DNA of 64,000 nt from 13-2-20CM-66-19 sp963824395 (GTDB lineage Bacteria; Pseudomonadota; Gammaproteobacteria; Steroidobacterales; Steroidobacteraceae): the NCBI GenBank assembly GCA_963824395.1, contig CAWGPF010000001.1, positions 1,426,001 through 1,490,000 of the forward strand, in the 5' to 3' direction. Shown here piece by piece: positions 28,201 to 36,122 of the stretch (the first letter of the stretch is position 1; the number at the start of each line of letters is the position of its first letter). The notes beneath the pieces are model-generated. The model saw only the letters and a program-made list of their open reading frames with translations. It was not told the DNA's origin and did not search any database. A program made the translations under genes and the position numbers.

Positions 28201-28759
28201 GGATCTGTTCGGACTGCGGCACATGGGTCGTCAGGTGCCGCAGGATCAATCGCTTTTCGAAGCGATGAGCATCTACGTCATAGCACAGGATCTCCCGGTG
28301 CTTTTCGCTTACTGCCTGATCGGCCGTCACGAGACCATGTTCCGTGGATACCCACGTGCCGGGGGCGACGCAACCGGCCTTCAGCGTGAGCCCCGCCTCG
28401 TGCACCTTCTTCAGAATGTCGTCCATCGAGTCCCGGATGGTTCCGGAGACCGTGCAGTTGATGGTCGAGGTGGCCGGCTTGTGCTCGAGCGCCCCGGCGT
28501 TCGAGGTCACGCGTCCGGCGGGGATGGCCCCGCGGCGCAGCGCCCACAGGAAGCGCTCGTTCCAGTGCTCGCGCACTTCCTCACGCTCAACGTCAGAGAG
28601 GGCCCGGGCGACGCGCTTGTAGGTATCGTCCATCGACTTGTCGACGGGCGATCCGTCCTTGGCGGTCAGGCGATACTTCTTGTCCCAGATCTCGAGCGAG
28701 GCTTCCTGGAACGGAATCGCATCGACGTCTTTGGGTTCGATCTTCACGACTGTGTTCAT
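25292..28759 (-). CDS. nrdJa: NrdJa, adenosylcobalamin-dependent (class II) ribonucleotide reductase, interrupted by an intein
   Basis: Reduces ribonucleotides to deoxyribonucleotides using a B12-generated thiyl radical, independent of oxygen. The precursor is 1155 residues; removing the intein (residues 130-569) leaves 715, matching NrdJa of pseudomonads. The N-extein ends EAGLTLKAG and the C-extein resumes CGIGYEHSTLRPRGAYV. The active-site region RATNPCGEQALPPYGSCLLGSVNL is intact, as are HHTSIAPTGTISLSL and the GCTTFRFNPEAF near the C-terminus. No frameshift interrupts any part. Upstream lies a perfect NrdR-box palindrome, so repression by NrdR is likely. The protein pairs with NrdJb downstream. 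Confidence 0.95.
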   Translation of the reverse strand: MNTVVKIEPKDVDAIPFQEASLEIWDKKYRLTAKDGSPVDKSMDDTYKRVARALSDVEREEVREHWNERFLWALRRGAIPAGRVTSNAGALEHKPATSTINCTVSGTIRDSMDDILKKVHEAGLTLKAGCVAPGTWVSTEHGLVTADQAVSEKHREILCYDVDAHRFEKRLILRHLTTHVPQSEQIRITSRGATLTTSIRHPVLVYRAGELGYVRADEVTTADALVHHQLQWRSTSQRWLEAWFAGAHLGDGSAYPKQFAYKTTQPAWAARARALGQRLVFKIRAAEREVVERYAEFFATLAHSRARPVASMTRRGTPVWDYTVASFEANRAAALIDGQIGKKSATLRVPKWIAREPERFFLPFLAGLIDADGTVGTEHGSATIATACHEFAAEIQSLLGLFGVHGSVTLRKPRDHVFNGHVVRDRGGAMLKISDSGFLAVIAEYMADTPKRSRMHACASTPGQYDVFQMPLTLRAELESATAHLPHHEKQQLGVYHGYHRQQRVSRVWLDRWALRFPALAELIGFARSLRPVDSVERNLSLPETFFDFTVERHNNYLAGNKGLAVIHNCGIGYEHSTLRPRGAYVSGAGAYTSGPLSFMDIFDKMCFTVSSAGGRRGAQMGTFDVGHPDVMEFVRAKRENGRLRQFNLSLLITDEFIQAVREDRDWKLSFPISKKEVDSDQPDLSDVTKFLWREWPVHEGYVVNDEGLVACKIYKTLPARRMWDVIMTSTYDFAEPGFILIDRVNEMNNNWWCENIRATNPCGEQALPPYGSCLLGSVNLTRFVKHPFGDFAEFDWNEYREVVRVFTRMLDNVVEVNGLPLEQQRGEIMRKRRHGMGFLGLGSTMTLLKMKYGSPEAVQFTEEVSREMAVAGWEAALELAREKGPAPIMNEEFTVTKEMLRKRPEMAKDGWRAGSKIAGRLLHAKYSRYMQRIAQVAPQLVHELAETGARFTHHTSIAPTGTISLSLANNASNGIEPSFAHHYFRNVIREGKKSKEKIDVYSFELLAYRELVNPNATPGATTDAERLPDYFISADNVTPKEHVEVQAASQKWIDSSISKTANVPTDFPYPQFKDIYLYAHEQGLKGCTTFRFNPEAFQGVLVKEQDLKNTLYKFTLEDGSVVEVRGDEEIDYDGEIHTAANLFDAMKDGYYGRY
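27053..28372 (-). mobile_element. Intein with LAGLIDADG homing endonuclease inside NrdJa
   Basis: 440-residue intein. Block A starts at the first Cys (CVAPGTWVSTEHG), block B is LTTSIRHPVLV with the TxxH motif, and the C-terminal blocks read ERHNNYLAGNKGLAVIHN followed by the +1 Cys of the extein. Two dodecapeptide motifs of a DOD homing endonuclease are visible: WFAGAHLGDGS (intein residues 114-124) and FLAGLIDADG (235-244), both keeping their acidic residue. Base composition is visibly less GC-rich than the exteins, consistent with lateral arrival. Splicing residues look functional. Confidence 0.96.
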
Positions 28760-28933
28760 TAATCCGTGGCGCTCCGAAATTTTTTACGCCTTGCCCAACG
28801 GATTGCAGGGATGCCGAGAAAGCGCGTGACGCCTCAAAGCCTCGCGCGCCTGACCGGTACCTGCTGCCTTGTGCTGACAGTCAGGTCCCTGAAACCTCCC
28901 CCCGACCGCGTGACCTCTGATCGCTCCTCGCGA

Positions 28934-28949
28934 ACACAAGATCTTGTGT
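28934..28949. promoter_or_regulatory. NrdR box upstream of nrdJa
   Basis: ACACAAGATCTTGTGT is a perfect 16-bp palindrome matching the pattern of NrdR boxes (acaCwAnATnTwGtgt). It lies 175 bp before the nrdJa start. On the minus strand a -35-like TTGACC (28958-28953) stands immediately upstream, so a bound repressor would overlap the core promoter. A weaker, partial match (CCCCAATATCTTGTGC) occurs near 29113. The rest of the 649-bp gap 28760-29408 holds no gene I can support. Confidence 0.75.
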
Positions 28950-29317
28950 CGGGGTCAAAAGCCTAATGACGGTGCCGGGGAGCGTCAAGCGTCACGGCCA
29001 GATTTTGTAACGTCAATTTTATTATGCATCTTCAATAAGTTACGACGTTATGCGCCGTAAGATCCCCACCAATTTCTGTAAAAACGGGTCGCTTTCATCG
29101 CCCCCCGTCGACCCCAATATCTTGTGCCCAGGTCGAGCACAGGTTTTGCACAAGCTGCCCACAGGCGGCAGAGGCAGAAACGGGCCGCGACGCTCGAAAG
29201 ACCCGCTTCGGGGACCCACGACGTCAGCCAGCGCACGCCCTCGTGCGCCCTGCCCTGTAAATGCGGGCGCCCGGCGGCGAACACAACCGCCGTCGCGCAG
29301 GACTTCGCGAAAACGCA

Positions 29318-29345
29318 CTTGAACTTTCCGCGGCCGAACACACAT
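29318..29345 (+). promoter_or_regulatory. Candidate sigma32 heat-shock promoter of the small heat-shock gene
   Basis: CTTGAA (29318-29323), 15 bp, then CACACAT (29339-29345) resembles the RpoH pattern CTTGAA-N(13-15)-CCCCATnT. It lies about 65 bp before the hsp20 ATG. The -10 half is imperfect. Confidence 0.45.
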
Positions 29346-29408
29346 CGGGTTCATCGGCGCACGAATGCGCAGCGCTTTTTGCAACTTAACTTCGAGAGGA
29401 GATTTCTC

Positions 29409-29840
29409 ATGACCATTCTTCGCTACGAGCCCTGGGCGCTCGTGAGCCGCTTTCAGCAGCAGCTCGATCAGGCCCTGAACAAGGACGCGGACAGCGCCCA
29501 GTCGAACGTCAGCTGGATCCCGCAGGTCGACATCCGCGAAGAGGCCGAGCGCTTCGTCGTGACGGCCGATGTGCCGGGCGTCGATGGCAAGGACATCGAA
29601 ATCACGGCCGAAAAGGGCGTGCTGACGGTGCGCGGCCAGCGCTCGTCCGAGAAAAAGACCGACGGTGAGGGCTACAGCCGCGTCGAGCGTGCCAGCGGCA
29701 CGTTCCTGCGCCGCTTCACGCTCCCCGAGAGTGCCGACGCCGAGGCCATCAAGGCCACGCACGTGAACGGCGTGCTCGAGCTGTCGATCCCCAAGCGCCC
29801 GCAGGAGCAGCCGCGGCGCATCACCGTACAGGCCGCCTAA
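29409..29840 (+). CDS. Small heat-shock protein, Hsp20/alpha-crystallin family
   Basis: 143-residue holdase chaperone. The alpha-crystallin domain spans about residues 38-130: WIPQVDIREEAERFVVTADVPGVD, DIEITAEKGVLTVRG, SGTFLRRFTLPESAD, then NGVLELSIPK with the G-V-L motif. The C-terminus ends in a short basic tail with RRITVQ, a V-x-(V/I)-like anchor. GAGAGGAGA precedes the ATG. Preceded by a heat-shock-type promoter and followed by a strong hairpin, it appears monocistronic. Confidence 0.95.
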   Translation: MTILRYEPWALVSRFQQQLDQALNKDADSAQSNVSWIPQVDIREEAERFVVTADVPGVDGKDIEITAEKGVLTVRGQRSSEKKTDGEGYSRVERASGTFLRRFTLPESADAEAIKATHVNGVLELSIPKRPQEQPRRITVQAA

Positions 29841-29860
29841 AGGCCCTCACGGTCAAGGAC

Positions 29861-29893
29861 AGCCGGCAGCGCCAGCAAGCGCTGCCGGCTTTC
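29861..29893 (+). terminator. Hairpin terminator after hsp20
   Basis: AGCCGGCAGCGC (29861-29872) pairs perfectly over 12 bp with GCGCTGCCGGCT (29879-29890). The T-tract is short (TTT), so termination strength is uncertain. Confidence 0.7.
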
Positions 29894-29944
29894 CGCGTTT
29901 CCACCGGGCCTCAAGGTCCTGCCCTGGGCTAGTATCCTGCGGGC

Positions 29945-31297
29945 ATGAAGTGCCCTGCTTTCCTCCTCGGGCTGATTCTGCTCGGCGCCGCTGGCGCAGC
30001 GCCCGCAGGGCTGCCGCCCATCGTCGGCGACGCGCCGCTGCCGACTCTCGCCCCCATGATCAAGAAGGTCTCGCCGGCGGTGGTGAACATCGCCACGCGC
30101 GGCACTATCCGCGACCGCGGCCAGCAGAACCCGCTGCTCGATGATCCGTTCTTCCGGCGCTTTTTCGACGTCCCTCCCGACACCGGGCCGCGCGAGCGGC
30201 CGTTTCAGAGCGCAGGTTCAGGCGTCATCTTCGATGCCAAGGCCGGCTACATCCTCACCAACGCGCACGTGGTGGAGAACGCCAACGAGATCACGGTAAC
30301 CCTGCAGGACGGGCGCGATCTGAAGGCCGAAGTGGTGGGAAGCGATGCCCCTTCCGACATCGCCGTCCTCAAGGTCAAGCCCGACGGGCTGTCGCAGATT
30401 GCGCTCGGGGACTCGGCCAAGGTCGAGGTCGGGGACTTCGTCGTGGCGATCGGCAACCCCTTCGGCCTGCAGCACACCGTCACCTCCGGAATCATCAGCG
30501 GCCTGTCGCGCTCAGGGATCAACCCCGATGGCTACGAGGACTTCATCCAGACGGATGCCTCCATCAACCCGGGCAACTCGGGCGGTGCGCTGGTCAACCT
30601 GCGCGGTGAGCTCATCGGCATCAATACCGCGATCCTCTCGCGCAGCGGCGGCAACATCGGCATCGGCTTCGCCATCCCGGTCAACATGGCGCGCAGCGTC
30701 ATGGAGCAGCTGATCCGCTTCGGCGCGGTCAAGCGCGGCCAGCTCGGCGTCAGCATGTACACCGTGACCCCGGACATCGCCCACTCCCTCGGCCTGACGA
30801 GCGCCGCCGGCGCGCTGGTGTCGCAGGTGGTGGAGGGTTCACCCGCCGACCGGGCCGGCATCCGCACCGGAGATGTCATCACCGCGGTCAACGGCCAGCC
30901 GGTCAAGTCCAACAGCGAGCTGCGCAACACCATCGGCCTCAGACGCGTCGGCGACAAGGTCGAGATCGGACTGGTGCGCGACGGCAAGCCGCTGAAAGTC
31001 ACCGCCATCATCGCCGACACCGCCGCGGAGGCCAGCGGCGGACCTGCGAGCATCCACAAGGCCTTCGATGGCGCGACGCTCGAGGACGCACCCGATGCCG
31101 GCGGCGCGCTGGTGAAGAGCGTCGAGGCCGGCAGCGCCGCCGCGCAGGCGGGCCTGCGTGCCGATGACGTCATCGTCGGCGCCAACCGCGGCCGCGTGGG
31201 CAGCGTGCGCGAACTGCGCGAGCGCGCCAAGAGCGTCGTCGTGCTGGTGCTCGAAGTACGCCGCGGCAACAGCGTGCTCCTCATCCCGCTGCGCTAG
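29945..31297 (+). CDS. DegQ/MucD-type periplasmic serine protease (HtrA family)
   Basis: 450-residue Do-family protease that degrades misfolded periplasmic proteins. A signal peptide (about residues 1-21) is followed by the trypsin-like domain with His in LTNAHVVENA, Asp in SDIAVLKV and Ser in DASINPGNSGGALVN. Two PDZ domains follow: one from GQLGVSMYTVTPDI with GALVSQVVEGSPADRAGIRTGDVI, the second from about residue 385 (GGALVKSVEAGSAAAQAGLRADDVI). The LA loop is short, nearer DegQ or DegS than DegP. It is a single gene, convergent with the aminopeptidase-like gene. Confidence 0.95.
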   Translation: MKCPAFLLGLILLGAAGAAPAGLPPIVGDAPLPTLAPMIKKVSPAVVNIATRGTIRDRGQQNPLLDDPFFRRFFDVPPDTGPRERPFQSAGSGVIFDAKAGYILTNAHVVENANEITVTLQDGRDLKAEVVGSDAPSDIAVLKVKPDGLSQIALGDSAKVEVGDFVVAIGNPFGLQHTVTSGIISGLSRSGINPDGYEDFIQTDASINPGNSGGALVNLRGELIGINTAILSRSGGNIGIGFAIPVNMARSVMEQLIRFGAVKRGQLGVSMYTVTPDIAHSLGLTSAAGALVSQVVEGSPADRAGIRTGDVITAVNGQPVKSNSELRNTIGLRRVGDKVEIGLVRDGKPLKVTAIIADTAAEASGGPASIHKAFDGATLEDAPDAGGALVKSVEAGSAAAQAGLRADDVIVGANRGRVGSVRELRERAKSVVVLVLEVRRGNSVLLIPLR

Positions 31298-31305
31298 CGG
31301 CCTCT

Positions 31306-32403
31306 TCAGTCCTCCTCGGCATCCGCGGCCGCTGCCGCCGGCCCGCACAGGCGCTGGTGGCGCTCCTTGCGCGGCAGCTGCGCAAGCGCGCGCGCGGCGG
31401 CGTAGAAGGCCGGGAGGTCCCCGTGCTCCCTCGCCAGCAGATGCCTGAAGCCAGGCACGCAGTCGTAGTAAGTCGCAACGGAAGCAAGGCGCGCGTTGTT
31501 GAGCCCCGCCTGGATCCACTCATCGTAGAGCGGGTAGCTCACATGCTCGCGCTGCTCGAAGGCGTGGATCTCATCCCCGAGCGCGGCCAGGATCTGCTCT
31601 TTGCGGGCGCGCATCTGCGGGGGCGCGGCGCCCGATGCGTAGAGCGCCGCGAGCTGCGCGCGCGCCGTGGCGAGGAGCTTCAGGAACGCCTCCTCGCGCG
31701 CGGCCTCGGCGCGGAATGTCTGCATGCGCTGCGCCGAGTCGTGCTGCATGAGCCAGCGCTCAAGCCCGGCATCCTCGACGGTCGTCGCGAAGGCCTCGTT
31801 GAAGGCCGAGTCGTCCTTCACGTACAGGAGCTGGTGCGCCAGCTCGTGGAAGATGGTGGCCACGAGCTCATCGTCCCCGTAGCGCAGCATCGAGGACAGC
31901 ACCGGGTCGGCAAACTTCCCCAGGGTGGAGTACGCCGGCACCGGGTCGATCGCGACGTCCAATCCCTGGCCCGCCATCTCGGCCGCGAACTTGCGCGCCG
32001 CCGACTCGTGGAAGTAGCCGCGGTAGGAGACGCAGCCGGCCACCGGAAAGCACCAGTGCCGGGGCACCACCGAGAACTCCGGCGTCGCGACCACGTTCCA
32101 CACCACGTAGTCACGGCCGATGTCCGCATAGCTGCGGTAGCTCTGGTTGTCGGGGAGCTTCAGCTCCCGGGTCGCGAACCCGCGCGCCTCATTCACCAGG
32201 GTCAGCCGCTCACGCAGCGCCGCCGCGGTCTTCGGATCCGCGATCACCTGCGCGATCGGCTGGCGCGCGTGCATGACGTGCCACTCCCCCGAGGCCGCCT
32301 GCATCAGGTATGGCGTGCCGCAGCCGCCGAGGCACAGGGCGAGCAACGCTGCGAGCGCGGTGCGCAGGGCCGGCGCGCCGCGCCCCGGGGTCTCGGTTAA
32401 CAT
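31306..32403 (-). CDS. Putative aminopeptidase lipoprotein (PF10023-like zinc peptidase)
   Basis: About 365-residue predicted outer-membrane or periplasmic zinc peptidase. The N-terminal signal has a lipobox LCLGGC. A catalytic HELAHQ (HExxH) is followed by NEAFATTVEDAGLERWL, where Glu likely completes the zinc site. The flanking FSVVPRHWCFPVAGCVSYRGYF block is typical of the putative-aminopeptidase family. Start choice lies among ATG 32412, 32409 and 32403; the last avoids overlapping the divergent cca start. Activity is inferred from the family only. Confidence 0.85.
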   Translation of the reverse strand: MLTETPGRGAPALRTALAALLALCLGGCGTPYLMQAASGEWHVMHARQPIAQVIADPKTAAALRERLTLVNEARGFATRELKLPDNQSYRSYADIGRDYVVWNVVATPEFSVVPRHWCFPVAGCVSYRGYFHESAARKFAAEMAGQGLDVAIDPVPAYSTLGKFADPVLSSMLRYGDDELVATIFHELAHQLLYVKDDSAFNEAFATTVEDAGLERWLMQHDSAQRMQTFRAEAAREEAFLKLLATARAQLAALYASGAAPPQMRARKEQILAALGDEIHAFEQREHVSYPLYDEWIQAGLNNARLASVATYYDCVPGFRHLLAREHGDLPAFYAAARALAQLPRKERHQRLCGPAAAAADAEED

Positions 32404-32410
32404 GCGCATC

Positions 32411-33661
32411 ATGCGAGTCTACTTGGTCGGTGGCGCGGTCCGGGACCGCCTGCTCGGGCGGCCGGTGCACGAGCGCGACTGGGTGGTCGTCGGCGCCACG
32501 CCCGAGCAGCTCGTGGCGCTCGGCTACGAGCCGGTGGGGCGCGAGTTCCCGGTGTTCCTGCATCCTGCGACACACGAGGAGCACGCGCTCGCGCGCCTCG
32601 AGCGCAAGGTCGGTCCCGGTTACCGCGGCTTCACCACGCAGTTCGCACCGACGGTGACGCTCGAGGAGGACCTCAAGCGCCGCGACCTCACCATCAATGC
32701 GATGGCCGAGGATGAGCGCGGCTCGCTCATCGATCCCTACGGCGGCCAGGCCGACCTTGCCGCGCGCACACTGCGGCACGTGTCGGAGGCATTCGTCGAG
32801 GATCCGGTGCGGATCCTGCGCGTGGCGCGCTTCGCCGCACGTTACGCGCCCTTAGGTTTTCGCGTGGCGCCCGAGACGCTTGCGCTCATGCGCCAGATCA
32901 GCGCCAGCGGCGAGGCGCGCACGCTCGTCCCCGAGCGCGTCTGGCAGGAAACCGAGCGGGCGCTCGGGGAAGCGCGCCCGGAAGTCTATTTCCAGACCCT
33001 GCGCGACTGCGGCGCACTCGCGGTCATCTTCCCGGAAGTGGATGCACTCTTTGGCGTGCCGCAACCGCCGCGCTGGCACCCCGAAATCGATACCGGCCTG
33101 CATGTCATGCTCGCCCTGCGCTACGCCGCCGACCAGGACGCGCCAGGCACGGTGCGCTTCGCGGTCCTCACCCACGATCTGGGCAAGGCCGCAACTCCCA
33201 GGGAGAAATGGCCGAGTCACCACGGGCACGAGGAGTTTGGCGTGCCCCTGATCGAGGACCTGTGCGATCGCCTCAAGGTGCCGAACGCCCATCGCGAGCT
33301 GGCGATACTCACCGCGCGTCATCACACCCTGGTGCACCGCGCGCTGGAGCTCAAAGCGAGCACCGTGCTCACGTTGCTGGAGACCTGCGATGCGTTCCGC
33401 CGCCCGGAGCGCTTCGCGCAGCTGCTGCTCGCCTGTGAGTGCGACGCCCGCGGGCGCACCGGACGCGAGGCGGAGCCGTACCCGCAGGCCGCGTATCTGC
33501 GCGCCGCGCTCGACGCCGCGGCGGCCGCGACCCTGAGCGCTTTGGAACGTGAGGGCCTGCCCGGGCCTGCGATCGGGGAGGCGCTGCGGCGGCGGCGGCT
33601 GGATGCCGTGGCGGCCGTCAGGGCGGCCACGGTGCCGGCATCCGGTGGCGCGCCCGCCTAG
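32411..33661 (+). CDS. cca: Multifunctional CCA tRNA nucleotidyltransferase
   Basis: 416-residue enzyme adding or repairing the 3' CCA end of tRNAs; useful here since the tRNA-Ile gene in this window does not encode CCA. The nucleotidyltransferase domain opens MRVYLVGGAVRDRLLG with the catalytic acids in ERDWVVVGAT; FKRRDLTINAMA-type motif appears as LKRRDLTINAMA, and EDPVRILRVARFAARY follows. The C-terminal HD domain has VLTHDLGKAATP and SHHGHEEFG. ATG 32402 would add three residues. Its stop shares the palindrome CTAG with the convergent methyltransferase stop. Confidence 0.97.
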   Translation: MRVYLVGGAVRDRLLGRPVHERDWVVVGATPEQLVALGYEPVGREFPVFLHPATHEEHALARLERKVGPGYRGFTTQFAPTVTLEEDLKRRDLTINAMAEDERGSLIDPYGGQADLAARTLRHVSEAFVEDPVRILRVARFAARYAPLGFRVAPETLALMRQISASGEARTLVPERVWQETERALGEARPEVYFQTLRDCGALAVIFPEVDALFGVPQPPRWHPEIDTGLHVMLALRYAADQDAPGTVRFAVLTHDLGKAATPREKWPSHHGHEEFGVPLIEDLCDRLKVPNAHRELAILTARHHTLVHRALELKASTVLTLLETCDAFRRPERFAQLLLACECDARGRTGREAEPYPQAAYLRAALDAAAAATLSALEREGLPGPAIGEALRRRRLDAVAAVRAATVPASGGAPA

Positions 33662-34839
33662 AGCAGGTGCTGCAGGTCCTGCAGCGCAAAGCCGGTGAGC
33701 GGCGTGTCGAGCGCGCGCGTCAGCGCGAGCACCTTGAACGCCTCGCCCATCTCCTCGGGCATCATCAGGCGGCGCGCTTCGCCGCTCAGGCGCACGCGCT
33801 CGCGATCGCTCGCGGCCGCGCTCAGCAGCGCCTCGATGCCGCTCGCCAGCAGGAATGCCGCCTGCGTCGCGAAGCCTGCGACCTCGAGCCCCGCCGTGAC
33901 ACCCGCCTGCGCGAGGCGCGTGAAGTCGACCCACGCGGTGATGTCCTGCAGGCCGACGTTGAGGTAGGGATCATCGTGCACGTACTGCCGGAAGTGACAG
34001 CGCAGCGTCCCCGTCGCGCGCTGCGGGTGATAGTAGTGCCGCCGCGGCAGCCCATAGTCGAACAGCAAGAGCGCACCACGCTCAAGCGACGCGGCGAGGC
34101 TTGCGATCCAGGCATCCGCCCGCGGGCACACTTCCGACACGTAGCCGAGCGGCAACGGCGTCGAGAGGTCCGCGAAGATCCGCGCGCACTCGTTCTGGAG
34201 CGCAGCATCGGGCGCCGCCGCGGCATCGCCCGGCGCTCCTGCAGCATCGAGCCCGACCCCGAGTTCCTGCACCCCACCACCCTCGAGGATGAAGCGCCGG
34301 CACGGCAGGGCATCGGCGACCTCGTTGGCGAGCAGCACTCCGGCGAACGGCTCCTGCGGCAGTTGTGTCAGCCAGACGATGCGCTCGCGCAGCGCCCGCG
34401 GCAGCTGCGCCACGCGCGCCTGCTGGCGCTGCGCGAGGTCGGCACTGACCTCGAGGATCGCATAGCGCCCGGGCAGGCTGCCGGCGGCGGCAAGCTCGCT
34501 CAGGAGCGCGCAGGCCATAGCTCCCGTGCCGGCGCCGAGCTCCAGGATCTCACCGCCCGTCACCCTCAGGACCTGCGCGCACTGACGCGCCACGCAGCGG
34601 CTGAAGAGGTCCGAGACCTCCGGCGCGGTGACGAAGTCCCCGCCGGCTCCCAGCTTGTGGCTCCCGGCGCTGTAGTAGCCGAGCCCCGGCGCATACAGTG
34701 CAAGCTCCATGTAGCGCTCGAAGCTCAACCAGCCGCCGCCGGCTTCTAGCTGCGCGCGGATCACGCTCATGAGCGCCTCACTGTGACGCGCTTCATCGGC
34801 CGAGAGCGGCGGCAGCAATTCCTGCGGCGATGCCCTCAT
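33658..34839 (-). CDS. MidA/NDUFAF7-like SAM-dependent methyltransferase (DUF185)
   Basis: 393-residue protein of the PF02636 family, whose mitochondrial member NDUFAF7 dimethylates an arginine in complex I. Family landmarks: FERYMELALYAPGLGYYSAG, DFVTAPEVSDLFSRCVARQ, the SAM motif ILELGAGTGAMA, VLLANEVADALPCRRF and LLFDYGLPRRHYYHPQR. The bacterial substrate is unknown. Divergent from the pteridine reductase gene with only 11 bp between starts. Confidence 0.92.
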   Translation of the reverse strand: MRASPQELLPPLSADEARHSEALMSVIRAQLEAGGGWLSFERYMELALYAPGLGYYSAGSHKLGAGGDFVTAPEVSDLFSRCVARQCAQVLRVTGGEILELGAGTGAMACALLSELAAAGSLPGRYAILEVSADLAQRQQARVAQLPRALRERIVWLTQLPQEPFAGVLLANEVADALPCRRFILEGGGVQELGVGLDAAGAPGDAAAAPDAALQNECARIFADLSTPLPLGYVSEVCPRADAWIASLAASLERGALLLFDYGLPRRHYYHPQRATGTLRCHFRQYVHDDPYLNVGLQDITAWVDFTRLAQAGVTAGLEVAGFATQAAFLLASGIEALLSAAASDRERVRLSGEARRLMMPEEMGEAFKVLALTRALDTPLTGFALQDLQHLL

Positions 34840-34850
34840 AATCGGCCCCC

Positions 34851-35621
34851 ATGACAGCCAACACCCCCCGCCCGGTCCCGCAGAGCCTCAGCGGCAAGAG
34901 CGTGCTCATCACCGGGGCGGCCAAGCGCGTCGGAGCGCAGATCGCGCGCGTACTGCACGCCGCCGGTGCGCGCGTGCTGCTGCACTACCGCAGCTCCGCG
35001 GAGGATGCCGCGGCGCTCGCCGCCGAGCTCAACACGCTGCGGCCGGACTCGGCCCAGACCGCCGAATGCGACCTCCTCGACGTGACGCAGTTTCCGGCGC
35101 TCATCGCGCGCGCGCTGCGGGCCTTCGGCGGCCTCGACGTGCTGGTGAACAACGCCTCCACCTTCTACCCGACACCGATGGGCGACATCACCGAGATCGA
35201 CTGGGACGACCTGCTCGGCACCAACCTCAAGGCGCCGCTGTTTCTCGCCCAGGCCGCCAACGCCCCGCTGCGTGAACGTGCCGGCCTCATTCTCAACGTG
35301 GCCGACATCCACGGCCTGCGGCCGCTGCGGCGCTACCCGGTCTACAGCATCGCCAAGGCCGGCCTCATCATGCTCACCAAGTCCCTCGCCCGCGAGATGG
35401 GCCCGCACGTGCGTGTCAATGCCGTGGCCCCAGGACCCGTCATGTGGCCCGCGGACGGTCTGGACAAGGAGCTGCAGGAGAAGATCATCCGCCGCACTGC
35501 GCTCAAGCGCCCGGGCTCGGCCGACGAGGTTGCACGCGCCTGCCTGTACTTTGCCGCCGACGCGCCCTACGTCACCGGGCAGGTGCTGGCCGTCGACGGC
35601 GGCCGCAGCATCGGTTGGTGA
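34851..35621 (+). CDS. Pteridine reductase (SDR family, FolM/PTR1-like)
   Basis: 256-residue short-chain dehydrogenase that likely reduces dihydrobiopterin or dihydrofolate-type pteridines with NADPH. The cofactor motif TGAAKRVG carries the Arg typical of pteridine reductases (TGxxxRxG) in place of the usual SDR glycine pattern. LVNNASTFYPTPMGD and the catalytic YSIAK are present, with the C-terminal TGQVLAVDGGRSIGW. Its location beside folK and folB supports a role in folate metabolism. Confidence 0.92.
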   Translation: MTANTPRPVPQSLSGKSVLITGAAKRVGAQIARVLHAAGARVLLHYRSSAEDAAALAAELNTLRPDSAQTAECDLLDVTQFPALIARALRAFGGLDVLVNNASTFYPTPMGDITEIDWDDLLGTNLKAPLFLAQAANAPLRERAGLILNVADIHGLRPLRRYPVYSIAKAGLIMLTKSLAREMGPHVRVNAVAPGPVMWPADGLDKELQEKIIRRTALKRPGSADEVARACLYFAADAPYVTGQVLAVDGGRSIGW

Positions 35622-35637
35622 CACGCGCGGGAACCTT

Positions 35638-36120
35638 TCAGCGCGGCAGCGCCACCAGGGGGTGGCTCACGCGGTCAAAGCGCTGCCACAGCTCCCCGAT
35701 CGTCAACTGCTCGGTCGGGTGCACGACCTGCGGCGCCAGGGCCGCGAGCGGCCCGAGCATGTACGCCCGTTTCAGCAGGTCCGGCCGCGGCACCCGCACG
35801 CCGGGCTCCTCGGCAACGAGGTCCCCGTAGAGCAGCACGTCGAGGTCCATCGAGCGCGGTGCCCAGCGCGGCGCACCGCGCGGCCGGCCGCAGTGCTCTT
35901 CAATCGCGTGCAGTCTCGGCAGCACGTCCGCAAGCGCCAGCTGTGTGTCGAAGCCGGCCACAAGATTGATGAAGTCATCACCGCTGAAGCCCACCGCGGT
36001 GTTGCGGTACCAGGGTGAGAAGCGCGCGCCCGGAAATGCCGCGGCCAACTCGCGCACCGCGAGTGCCATGTTGTTCTCCGGCTCGACATTGCTGCCGGCG
36101 GCGACGTAGACCGCAGGCAC
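35638..36120 (-). CDS. folK: 2-amino-4-hydroxy-6-hydroxymethyldihydropteridine pyrophosphokinase
   Basis: 160-residue HPPK, which pyrophosphorylates hydroxymethyl-dihydropterin in folate synthesis. VYVAAGSNVEPENN at the start, SPWYRNTAVGF, FINLVAGFDT and the signature RWAPRSMDLDVLLYGD with the Mg-binding Asp pair, then VPRPDLLKRAYMLGPLA. Directly downstream of folB (2-bp gap). Confidence 0.96.
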   Translation of the reverse strand: MPAVYVAAGSNVEPENNMALAVRELAAAFPGARFSPWYRNTAVGFSGDDFINLVAGFDTQLALADVLPRLHAIEEHCGRPRGAPRWAPRSMDLDVLLYGDLVAEEPGVRVPRPDLLKRAYMLGPLAALAPQVVHPTEQLTIGELWQRFDRVSHPLVALPR

Positions 36121-36122
36121 TC

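Noticed and set aside
28760..29408. Possible cobalamin riboswitch in front of the B12-dependent nrdJa
   Set aside because: I looked for the B12-box pattern on the minus strand and did not find it; the NrdR palindrome explains regulation better.
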